The position numbers were made by a program, and so were the translations under genes. The notes below the pieces were generated by a model. It did not search any database and was not told the DNA's origin. It was given only the letters and a program-made list of their open reading frames with translations. Shown one piece after another: positions 1-5,124 of a stretch of DNA of 5,124 nucleotides. The stretch is from Ignavibacteriota bacterium (GTDB lineage: Bacteria; Bacteroidota; Ignavibacteria; UBA10030; SZUA-254), in NCBI GenBank assembly GCA_016191715.1, contig JACPVN010000486.1, positions 1 to 5,124 on the forward strand, read 5' to 3'. Position 1 is the first letter of the stretch, and each line of letters begins with the position of its first letter.

Positions 1-2123
1 AGCCAATCTATTGCTGTTGATGCAAATTCAATATTCTGTTGACCGTGCTGAGCCGCATCTAACACAAAATCACCGTCTCCAATGATAACAATTCTCGTGT
101 TCTGACTTCTTGTCGGAATCGGGTCTTCATAATCCGCTTCATCTTCTTTGAGGATTTTCAATTCGACTGCACGGTTGAGTGTGTACATACTCTTGAACTG
201 TCCTTCAAGCACGGCGGCTACAGGAATATGTTCCAGCGTGAACAGATCGTCCGGGAAAATCTGAGCCGGATCAGTGTCAATCTGCTCGCCTTCCAATCGC
301 GTCGTTCTGTTTGATGACGTTAAGAGAACATCGCCAGATACTCCACGAATGCTTGCAATTTTCGGGTCAACCGTAATGACAAATGTGAAGGCAACCGGTT
401 GTAAATTCTTAAATGCAATATTGCTCTGATTGAAACTTCCGGTCAATGGATAAAACGGATACGTTACATCCGATGGAAGTGCAGTTGCAAGTGTATCAAC
501 CTTCGCTGTAATGGTTACACAGGTAGCATCAAGCAGTAAATCATTACCGAGAGCACAACCCCAATTTTCAATCATGTCTCCAAGATTCAGGTCTATCGTG
601 CTGGAACGATGTGTAAGAGAATCAACCGCAACAGTGTTCAAAAACATGGCTAACTTTCCGCCACGCATGACAAAGTTATTTAATTGATATTTATCCTTTT
701 CGCTGAACCGATTTTTCGGCGAGACAATCAACAAAATAGAAATTTCTTCCGGTACGGCTTTATTTCCACCCGACAGGTTTACAGTTCGGATTTGATATTG
801 CTTTGAAAGTTCTTTCCGCAACGAATTCATCTTATCAGTTGATGTTTCACCATGACCGGTGAGAATTCCGATTTTATGCGCCTGTGGTACAAGAAGTTTT
901 TTCATGTTACGGGTGATGTAATACTCAAGATGGTCGAGTTGTTCAACCACCGGCAACCGTTCGGATTTATCACCGTACGAAAAGACTAACCCGGCATATC
1001 CTTTTTGTGTTTGATACTGGTCGTCTTTGATGACTTTCGTTTGAACCGGTTCCATTCCTTCTGAGATTGCTTCCCGCTCAGCGTCCGGGTCATCGGCAAC
1101 AGAAATGAATTGATAGTGAAACGCTTGCGGCGCATACGCACGAAACTCATCCAATTGTTCCTGTACAATCCGCTTGTGACTGTGAAACGGCGGCGGAAGG
1201 TTCGGAGTGAAATATGCTTTCACAAGGAAATTATCATCCAGATAATTTAACAGACTCTTGGTTGTGGGAGTCAGTGTGTATAATTTTTCCCGCGTTAAAT
1301 CAACACGATAGAAAATCTTAAATGATAAAAGGTTAAGAAAAACAAGAATGATGAGAACCAATCCGAGTTTTGGCACTTCACGTTTCCAATCAAAACTCTT
1401 CAACCGCCATACGTTCCGGATGCTTTCTTTATGTGCAAACGAAGTCGCAAGCAAGAGAGAGAAAATCATCATTGTCAGATAGTAAACGATGTCGCGGGAA
1501 TCGAGTACGCCACGCGCAACGCTCGCATAATGATTGACAACTCCAAGATATTCCACCGCCGTAACGACATTTAGCGGCAAGTAGATAAGAATTTTGTCAA
1601 TCGTAAAAAGGATTAAGATGATAACGAAACTAATGATGAACGAAACTATCTGGTTTTCGCTCATCGCTGAACCCAACATTCCAATGGCGATGAACGCACC
1701 GCCGAGTAACATCAAACCAAAGTAACCGCCGAACACCGGACCAATATCAATATTGCCGAGAAGCCAGACGGTAAACAGGTAGAGTAACGTCGGAAGTAAC
1801 GCAACCAAAATCAGAAACCATGCGGAGAGGAATTTCCCCATGACTATTTCACCGACTTTGATTGGCTTCGTGTTAAGCGTTTCGTACGTCCCGGATTTTC
1901 GTTCTTCCGCAATCAGCCGCATTGTAATCGCCGATGCAAAGAAGAGCAAGAGCCAGGGAGTTGATTCAAACAACAACCGCAACGAAGCAACGTTTTCTAA
2001 GAAGAGATTGCCTACGAAATACGAACCATTCAACAAAAGAAAAATGATGATGTAAATGTAAGCAACCGGAGAATCAAAATAGGAACGGAGTTCCTTTCTG
2101 AAAATGATGTTTATATGTTTCAT
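1..2123 (-). CDS. GldF-GldG fusion: ABC-2 type permease joined to GldG-type auxiliary domain (3' end beyond window)
   Basis: The frame is open from ATG (2123-2121) to the left edge, giving 707 residues with the C-terminus missing. Residues 1-230 form an ABC-2 permease with six hydrophobic segments (about 17-40, 56-72, 99-122, 130-152, 158-182, 211-230). They carry the GldF-type motif EERKSGTYETL (73-83) and a following GK pair (96-97). After a short linker comes a seventh membrane segment (about 253-272) and the GldG hallmark RVDLTREKLYTL (273-284), then a large soluble domain with TGHGE (422-426) and IGDGDF (681-686), as in the ABC_transp_aux / GldG family. GldG proteins usually end in one more membrane helix, which should lie just past the edge. 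The role is membrane and extracytoplasmic parts of an ABC transporter powered by the adjoining ATPase. In Flavobacterium the homologues are separate proteins linked to gliding; fused forms also occur in non-gliding bacteria. The substrate is unknown. The start is fixed by the RBS and the ATGA overlap. The family call is firm. Confidence 0.93.
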   Translation of the reverse strand, partial: MKHINIIFRKELRSYFDSPVAYIYIIIFLLLNGSYFVGNLFLENVASLRLLFESTPWLLLFFASAITMRLIAEERKSGTYETLNTKPIKVGEIVMGKFLSAWFLILVALLPTLLYLFTVWLLGNIDIGPVFGGYFGLMLLGGAFIAIGMLGSAMSENQIVSFIISFVIILILFTIDKILIYLPLNVVTAVEYLGVVNHYASVARGVLDSRDIVYYLTMMIFSLLLATSFAHKESIRNVWRLKSFDWKREVPKLGLVLIILVFLNLLSFKIFYRVDLTREKLYTLTPTTKSLLNYLDDNFLVKAYFTPNLPPPFHSHKRIVQEQLDEFRAYAPQAFHYQFISVADDPDAEREAISEGMEPVQTKVIKDDQYQTQKGYAGLVFSYGDKSERLPVVEQLDHLEYYITRNMKKLLVPQAHKIGILTGHGETSTDKMNSLRKELSKQYQIRTVNLSGGNKAVPEEISILLIVSPKNRFSEKDKYQLNNFVMRGGKLAMFLNTVAVDSLTHRSSTIDLNLGDMIENWGCALGNDLLLDATCVTITAKVDTLATALPSDVTYPFYPLTGSFNQSNIAFKNLQPVAFTFVITVDPKIASIRGVSGDVLLTSSNRTTRLEGEQIDTDPAQIFPDDLFTLEHIPVAAVLEGQFKSMYTLNRAVELKILKEDEADYEDPIPTRSQNTRIVIIGDGDFVLDAAQHGQQNIEFASTAIDW

Positions 2124-3085
2124 TGTTTCTCCTTACCGACTGTGAGTTGGTGGAAAATATCTTCAATTCGGACAACTTGTTGTTGCAAACTCAGCAGACT
2201 CCAATTTTTTTCTGAACACAAATGCATGAGTTGTTTTCTCACGTCCGCATTCTTTTGTGAATCAATGTAGAAGCGGAATACTTTCTCGCCATCAGAAACA
2301 GTCGAAAGCGGTGAGACGGAGACAACATGCGGAATCTGTTCAATCAATCTCTGGGCGGCATCTAACGTTACTCCATCCGGCTTTTCAATTTCTATGGAAA
2401 TAACATCTTTCCCGACAAATTTTCGTTGCAGTTCGGAAATCGGCGCGTCTGCTAAAACGCGACCTTTGCCGATAATGATGACACGATTGCACACTGCCTG
2501 AACTTCAGCAAGTGCGTGCGATGAAAGAATTACCGTTTTATCTTTTCCAAGATTGGAAAGAAATTTTCTGAACTCAATTACCTGATTCGGGTCAAGACCA
2601 TTCGTTGGTTCATCAAAGACAATGACCTTCGGGTCTTGAATCAGCGCTTGTGCCAAGCCGACACGTTGACGGTAGCCCTTCGATAACTGACCGATTTTCC
2701 GTTCTTTCATTTCATGCAATTGAAACGTATCAAGAACATATTTGACACGGCGTTTCATATCACTTCTTGGAACATCCTGCAATTCTGCAATGAATTCAAG
2801 GTAGTCAATGATATCCATGTCAAAATAGAGCGGGTTTTCTTCAGGCAGATACCCAATCATTTTTCTGGTTTCATGCGGATATTTTTTAATATCCTTCCCG
2901 CCAACCTCAACTGTGCCTGAAGTGGCGGACATGAATCCGGTAACAATACGAACAGTTGTGGTTTTTCCGGCTCCGTTGGGACCCAATAAACCCACAACTT
3001 CCCCCGGTCGAATCTCGAACGAGAGGTTCTCAATGGCTTTAACAGCGCCATAATACTTGGTAAGGTGTTTAACAACAACCGACAT
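2120..3085 (-). CDS. GldA-like ABC transporter ATP-binding protein
   Basis: A complete 321-residue cytoplasmic ATPase that drives the transporter whose membrane part is the overlapping downstream gene. All ABC motifs are present: Walker A GPNGAGKT (35-42), signature LSKGYRQRVGLAQAL (134-148), Walker B VIVFDEP (154-160), D-loop GLDP (163-166) and switch histidine in SSH (188-190). The Q-loop region reads GYLPEENPLY (78-87), with Glu where many ABC ATPases have Gln. The same LPE-NPLY wording is typical of the GldA branch, so this is a family trait and not damage. After about residue 225 there is the regulatory tail found in this branch, ending VVRIEDIFHQLT (304-315), the usual 'LEdvFlkLT' ending. 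Length is typical. ATG at 3085 is chosen because the family starts at once with the 'hLtKyYG' strand; the preceding sequence (TTGAGTCCATA) has no good SD, which is common in Bacteroidota. First gene of the operon, behind the promoter at 3123-3153. The individual subfamily name is less sure than the ATPase call. Confidence 0.97.
   Translation of the reverse strand: MSVVVKHLTKYYGAVKAIENLSFEIRPGEVVGLLGPNGAGKTTTVRIVTGFMSATSGTVEVGGKDIKKYPHETRKMIGYLPEENPLYFDMDIIDYLEFIAELQDVPRSDMKRRVKYVLDTFQLHEMKERKIGQLSKGYRQRVGLAQALIQDPKVIVFDEPTNGLDPNQVIEFRKFLSNLGKDKTVILSSHALAEVQAVCNRVIIIGKGRVLADAPISELQRKFVGKDVISIEIEKPDGVTLDAAQRLIEQIPHVVSVSPLSTVSDGEKVFRFYIDSQKNADVRKQLMHLCSEKNWSLLSLQQQVVRIEDIFHQLTVGKEKQ
2129..2135 (-). 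promoter_or_regulatory. Shine-Dalgarno of the fused permease gene, inside the ATPase gene end
   Basis: Read on the minus strand this is TAAGGAG, then five bases (AAACA), then ATG at 2123-2121. It lies within the last codons of the ATPase gene. The ATPase stop (TGA, 2122-2120) and the permease start share four bases as ATGA. Strong SD plus ATGA overlap implies coupled translation of ATPase and permease. By contrast the ATPase's own start has no clear SD. Confidence 0.85.
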
Positions 3086-3122
3086 TATGGACTCAATAGT
3101 TAATGAATATAAATTTTCGGGC

Positions 3123-3153
3123 TAAAGTTAAGATATTTTTCGGTAACAGTCAA
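3123..3153 (-). promoter_or_regulatory. Probable promoter of the ABC-transporter operon
   Basis: On the minus strand TTGACT (3153-3148) is followed by a 17-base spacer and TAACTTTA (3130-3123). The first box is a near-perfect -35. The second matches only three of six bases of the E. coli -10 but all except the last base of the Bacteroidota TAnnTTTG box. Transcription would start near 3115, leaving an untranslated leader of about 30 bases before the ATPase ATG. The site sits in an AT-rich stretch just downstream of the neighbouring gene's terminator, as expected for an independent operon. Inferred from sequence only. Confidence 0.6.
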
Positions 3154-3169
3154 CTCTTTTAATATAAAT

Positions 3170-3262
3170 TTATTTGAAAAGTGAAATACCCAATCTTATT
3201 TGTTCCCAAGGACTTAGCGGGCGATAAAAGTCTTCTGTTCCGCTTCGTCTGCTTTGATACAA
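3170..3262 (-). CDS. Possible small ORF or gene remnant, about 30 codons, no convincing start
   Basis: Between the terminator and the operon promoter one minus-strand frame reads as a protein-like peptide containing SRRSGTEDF and RPLSPWEQIRLGISLFK, closed by TAA (3172-3170). The mix of aromatic, charged and proline/tryptophan residues looks more like real protein than chance. Against it: there is no ATG or GTG, the only possible start is a TTG (3262-3260) lying in the terminator's T-run with no SD, and the frame is closed just upstream by a TAA inside the terminator stem. It could be the end of a truncated gene, a short conserved peptide, or chance. I do not recognise a family, and 30 codons is too short to decide by eye. 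Confidence 0.25.
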   Translation of the reverse strand: MYQSRRSGTEDFYRPLSPWEQIRLGISLFK

Positions 3263-3298
3263 AAAAACGGCTTAGAAACTTACCACTAAGCCGTTTTT
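3261..3298 (-). terminator. Rho-independent terminator (bidirectional form) of the repeat-protein gene
   Basis: A perfect 8-bp stem, CGGCTTAG (3268-3275) with CTAAGCCG (3286-3293), encloses a 10-base loop. It is flanked by seven A (3261-3267) and five T (3294-3298), so the paired region can extend to 13 bp. On the minus strand the hairpin is followed by seven T, the normal layout for ending the transcript of the gene at 3368-5124. It also insulates the ABC operon promoter downstream. The form would work on the plus strand too, but no plus-strand gene is seen here. Confidence 0.88.
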
Positions 3299-3301
3299 CC
3301 A

Positions 3302-3365
3302 ATTTGTAGGGCGAAATTCATTTCGCCTATGTAATTTAAGTCGAATTAAAATTCGACCTACAAAT
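3302..3365. repeat. REPIN-like palindromic element: two inverted REP-type hairpin units
   Basis: The left unit is GTAG (3306-3309) followed by a hairpin, GGCGAAAT (3310-3317), TC, ATTTCGCC (3320-3327). The right unit is the same layout inverted: GTCGAATT (3340-3347), AA, AATTCGAC (3350-3357), then CTAC (3358-3361), i.e. GTAG on the other strand. The outer ends are a perfect 9-bp inverted repeat, ATTTGTAGG (3302-3310) and CCTACAAAT (3357-3365). A 12-base AT-rich linker separates the units. A GTAG tetranucleotide 5' of a stem-loop is the signature of REP elements mobilised by RAYT (Y1-type) transposases, and an inverted pair is a REPIN/BIME arrangement. It begins two bases after the stop codon of the upstream gene and before its terminator, so it is transcribed in that gene's 3' untranslated region. 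No transposase lies in the window. Confidence 0.72.
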
Positions 3366-3367
3366 AA

Positions 3368-5124
3368 TCAATCACACTTCCTCAAGATCAATCTCCCCGT
3401 CTGGCTCATCTTTACCCAATATGCTTTGCATGGAATAATGATTGACGAAGGGATGTATCCACTCTGATACTGAAAGTATGAGGATTCGATCGTTACAGGA
3501 GGTTCAGGGATAATGCACGATGTATCAATTGTATCGCTAAGGGAACCTATCATATTCCAACCCGCGCAAACATCAATATATTCCATTGTGTCAACAGCGC
3601 CGACGATATTCAAAGTTGTGTCCACAGAAAATTTCAACCAATATCCCGTACCAAACTCCAACGGATTTTCCTGCCCATAACCTCCCGCGCAACTAAACTT
3701 GAAAGCATCGCTTTGCGAAAATGGAAAGACAGAATCTTTTATCGGTGTTTGAACATGAACAGGCAACGAAACCATATTCCACTTTTCAGCAATTTCGCAC
3801 GCTCTTGATTCTTCAAACACATTTCCGAAATTAACTCCCGTGATATGAGTATCAGAAGTAATATCCACTGTATCTGATTGCAACCATGTCGCCCTCCAAT
3901 CCAACGATTCCTTCTCTGCAACAATGTATCTTCCCGCTTTCAACGAATCGAATTTGAAACTTCCAAGTGAATCTGTCATAAGCGAACGGCTCATCGAATC
4001 TTCGAGTCGTAACAACGTTATTTGCCATCCATGTATCGGCAGTTCATCATTATTTTGAATACTATCCATATTCTCGTCATAAAATTTCATACCGGAAATA
4101 CTTCCGTATTCGAAATTCCCGAAATTCATAGTCTGATGTTCTCCGCTCAGCAGTGGAAAACGAAAACTATCAGAGAGAGTCGGTATCCATCCTCCTTGCA
4201 TGATTTCGCGGAGTGAAAATGTATCCGGTTTCAGTTCGGTAAATGAATACTCTCCCTGAGAATTGGTAAATTGTGTCCATGAACCGCTTGGAGATGAGAG
4301 AGAGATTGTCCAGTTCGGAAGTCCTTGCTCACCAGCATCCTGCACTCGATTACAATTCAAGTCGTTGAACTTCTTCCCAGTGATACTTCCATGCTGGTAG
4401 TTTGCAAAACTTACACCGGTCGAACTTTCTCCTGAATGTAAGACAAAACTAAACGCTCTCGCTCCTGCATTTTGACCGCACGGAGAAACAATGCCCGAAC
4501 CTTGTCTCGGAAAACTCTGATACCAACCTGTGAACAAACTTTCTTCAACTATATAAGTTCCGGCAAACAAACTATCGAACACGAAATCACCATTGCCCGA
4601 TGTTACTGTTCGCTCAACAAGTGTACAGCCCTGACGATATAATTTGATTGTCCAACCGTTCATCGCTGAATCATTTGTTATCAGGCTATCAGCGAGCGCA
4701 TCGAGATATTTCTTTCCGCTGATACTGCAATACCGTGTGTTGCCGAAATCTTTACCAATGGCATTAGTTCCCGATGTAACAACGACAACATACGAACGTT
4801 GTCCGGCATTTGATCCGCAGGTTCTCCAACTAAAACCCGGGGCGGTTACTCTCGGTACAACTTGAACCCATCCCGTTTGCAAACTTTCTTCAACAATGTA
4901 CGTTCCGGGTAAAAGGTTGGAAAATATATAGCCAGTTACGGAACTTGTAACTATACGTCCCCTCGGCTGACACGAGGCGGAGTCAAAAAGTTTTATAACC
5001 CAACCACCCCTCTTATAATCGCTTCCGGTAAACAAACTATCACCATTCCACTCCTCAAACTTCTGCCCGCTTATTATTCCGTACTTATAATTCCCGAAAT
5101 CAATATTGGAAATTGAATCGCCTG
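3368..5124 (-). CDS. Large secreted/surface protein with SdrD B-like repeats and duplicated C-terminal module (5' end beyond window)
   Basis: The frame stays open to the right edge; 584 residues are visible before TGA (3370-3368). A TTG at 5035 is not a credible start because the repeat pattern continues upstream of it (FGNYKYGIISGQKF). Four consecutive beta-sandwich repeats of about 95-120 residues follow one another, each opening with SI(S/T)GxKF/Y, then a GWxIxL strand, GTYIVEE or similar, and closing FGN. These are SdrD B-like / CnaB-type prealbumin-fold modules of extracellular stalks. The third repeat has the canonical acidic loop NDLNCNRVQDAGEQGLPNW; the loops of the others are degenerate. 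The last 147 residues are a different module with two related halves (KWNMVSLPV...GYWLKF and GWNMIGSLS...AYWVKM) and six cysteines. I see no LPXTG, no membrane tail and no type IX sorting signal. The likely role is structural, adhesive or cell-surface; the true function is unknown. It ends at the REPIN-like element and terminator. Confidence 0.9.
   Translation of the reverse strand, partial: GDSISNIDFGNYKYGIISGQKFEEWNGDSLFTGSDYKRGGWVIKLFDSASCQPRGRIVTSSVTGYIFSNLLPGTYIVEESLQTGWVQVVPRVTAPGFSWRTCGSNAGQRSYVVVVTSGTNAIGKDFGNTRYCSISGKKYLDALADSLITNDSAMNGWTIKLYRQGCTLVERTVTSGNGDFVFDSLFAGTYIVEESLFTGWYQSFPRQGSGIVSPCGQNAGARAFSFVLHSGESSTGVSFANYQHGSITGKKFNDLNCNRVQDAGEQGLPNWTISLSSPSGSWTQFTNSQGEYSFTELKPDTFSLREIMQGGWIPTLSDSFRFPLLSGEHQTMNFGNFEYGSISGMKFYDENMDSIQNNDELPIHGWQITLLRLEDSMSRSLMTDSLGSFKFDSLKAGRYIVAEKESLDWRATWLQSDTVDITSDTHITGVNFGNVFEESRACEIAEKWNMVSLPVHVQTPIKDSVFPFSQSDAFKFSCAGGYGQENPLEFGTGYWLKFSVDTTLNIVGAVDTMEYIDVCAGWNMIGSLSDTIDTSCIIPEPPVTIESSYFQYQSGYIPSSIIIPCKAYWVKMSQTGRLILRKCD
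3821..5080 (-). repeat. Four tandem SdrD B-like domain repeats within the surface protein
   Basis: Approximate repeat bounds, in protein order, are 5080-4727, 4726-4388, 4387-4103 and 4102-3821. The end of a fifth (FGNYKY) lies just upstream, so the array continues outside the window. The first two are longest and most alike: LLPGTYIVEESLQTGW versus LFAGTYIVEESLFTGW, each followed by a proline-arginine pair and a CG-N-AG segment. At DNA level they share an identical 15-mer (caaactttcttcaac, at 4880-4894 and 4535-4549). The third and fourth are shorter and lack the CG-N-AG segment. This pattern fits duplication of one unit followed by divergence. Confidence 0.8.

Noticed and set aside
986..1168. 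Minus-strand 60-codon open frame
   Set aside because: It lies inside the GldF-GldG fusion gene in another frame; the long frame carries family motifs on both sides and is uninterrupted here.
1840..2055. Plus-strand 71-codon open frame
   Set aside because: It is antisense to the permease part, which has clear membrane segments and the EERKSGTYE motif over the same bases.
2714..2920. Plus-strand open frame, and an overlapping minus-strand one at 2857-3078
   Set aside because: Both are shadows of the ATPase gene, whose Walker A motif and upstream region are encoded there in the true frame.
3302..3365. tRNA-like or cloverleaf RNA gene
   Set aside because: An outer stem with two hairpins can be drawn, but there are no tRNA T-arm or anticodon features and the loops are only two bases; a REP-type inverted pair explains it better.
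3739..3924. Small open frames within the repeat-protein gene (also 4022-4216 and 4644-4865 on the plus strand)
   Set aside because: All overlap well-supported repeat or module sequence in the main frame and show no RBS or family resemblance.
5033..5035. TTG as the start codon of the repeat protein
   Set aside because: The frame continues open upstream to the edge and encodes the conserved FGNYKYG-IISGQKF repeat junction, so the true start is outside the window.
3821..5080. CRISPR-like or simple tandem DNA array
   Set aside because: The periodicity is protein-level, about 95-120 codons, with diverged DNA; there are no short identical direct repeats with regular spacers.

Overview
This window holds the ends of two transcription units, both on the minus strand, with a compact 282-bp intergenic region between them. 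Base composition is moderate, a little below half GC by eye. Three things point to the Bacteroidota/Chlorobi/Ignavibacteria (FCB) part of the tree: a GldA/GldF/GldG-type ABC transporter, a secreted protein made of SdrD B-like repeats that ends in a duplicated 'WNM(V/I)...GYW(L/V)K' module, and a promoter whose -10 region reads TAACTTTA, close to the Bacteroidota TAnnTTTG box. I lean towards an Ignavibacteria-like lineage, but this is inference from protein style and not proof.

Region 1-3085 is an ABC-transporter operon read right to left. The first gene (2120-3085) is a complete GldA-like ATPase. The second (1-2123, running off the left edge) overlaps it by four bases (ATGA) and has its own good Shine-Dalgarno. 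It encodes one long polypeptide fusing a GldF-type ABC-2 permease (six membrane segments) to a GldG-type auxiliary domain (a seventh membrane anchor followed by a large soluble domain). The whole transporter is therefore encoded by two genes. In gliding Flavobacteria the same parts come from three (gldA, gldF, gldG). The substrate cannot be read from the sequence.

Region 3086-3367 contains a likely promoter for the ABC operon (3123-3153), a short protein-like reading frame without a convincing start (3170-3262), a strong hairpin terminator usable in both directions (3261-3298), and a 64-bp palindromic element (3302-3365). That element is two inverted REP-like units, each a GTAG tetranucleotide followed by a perfect 8-bp-stem hairpin. 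The stems of the two units differ by paired (compensatory) changes.

Region 3368-5124 is the 3' part of a gene for a large secreted or surface protein, which enters from the right edge. It shows four consecutive SdrD B-like / CnaB-type beta-sandwich repeats, the tail of a fifth, and a cysteine-rich, internally duplicated C-terminal module. No LPXTG motif, C-terminal membrane helix or recognisable type IX sorting tail is visible. This gene and the ABC operon run in the same direction but are separated by the terminator, so nothing suggests they work together.
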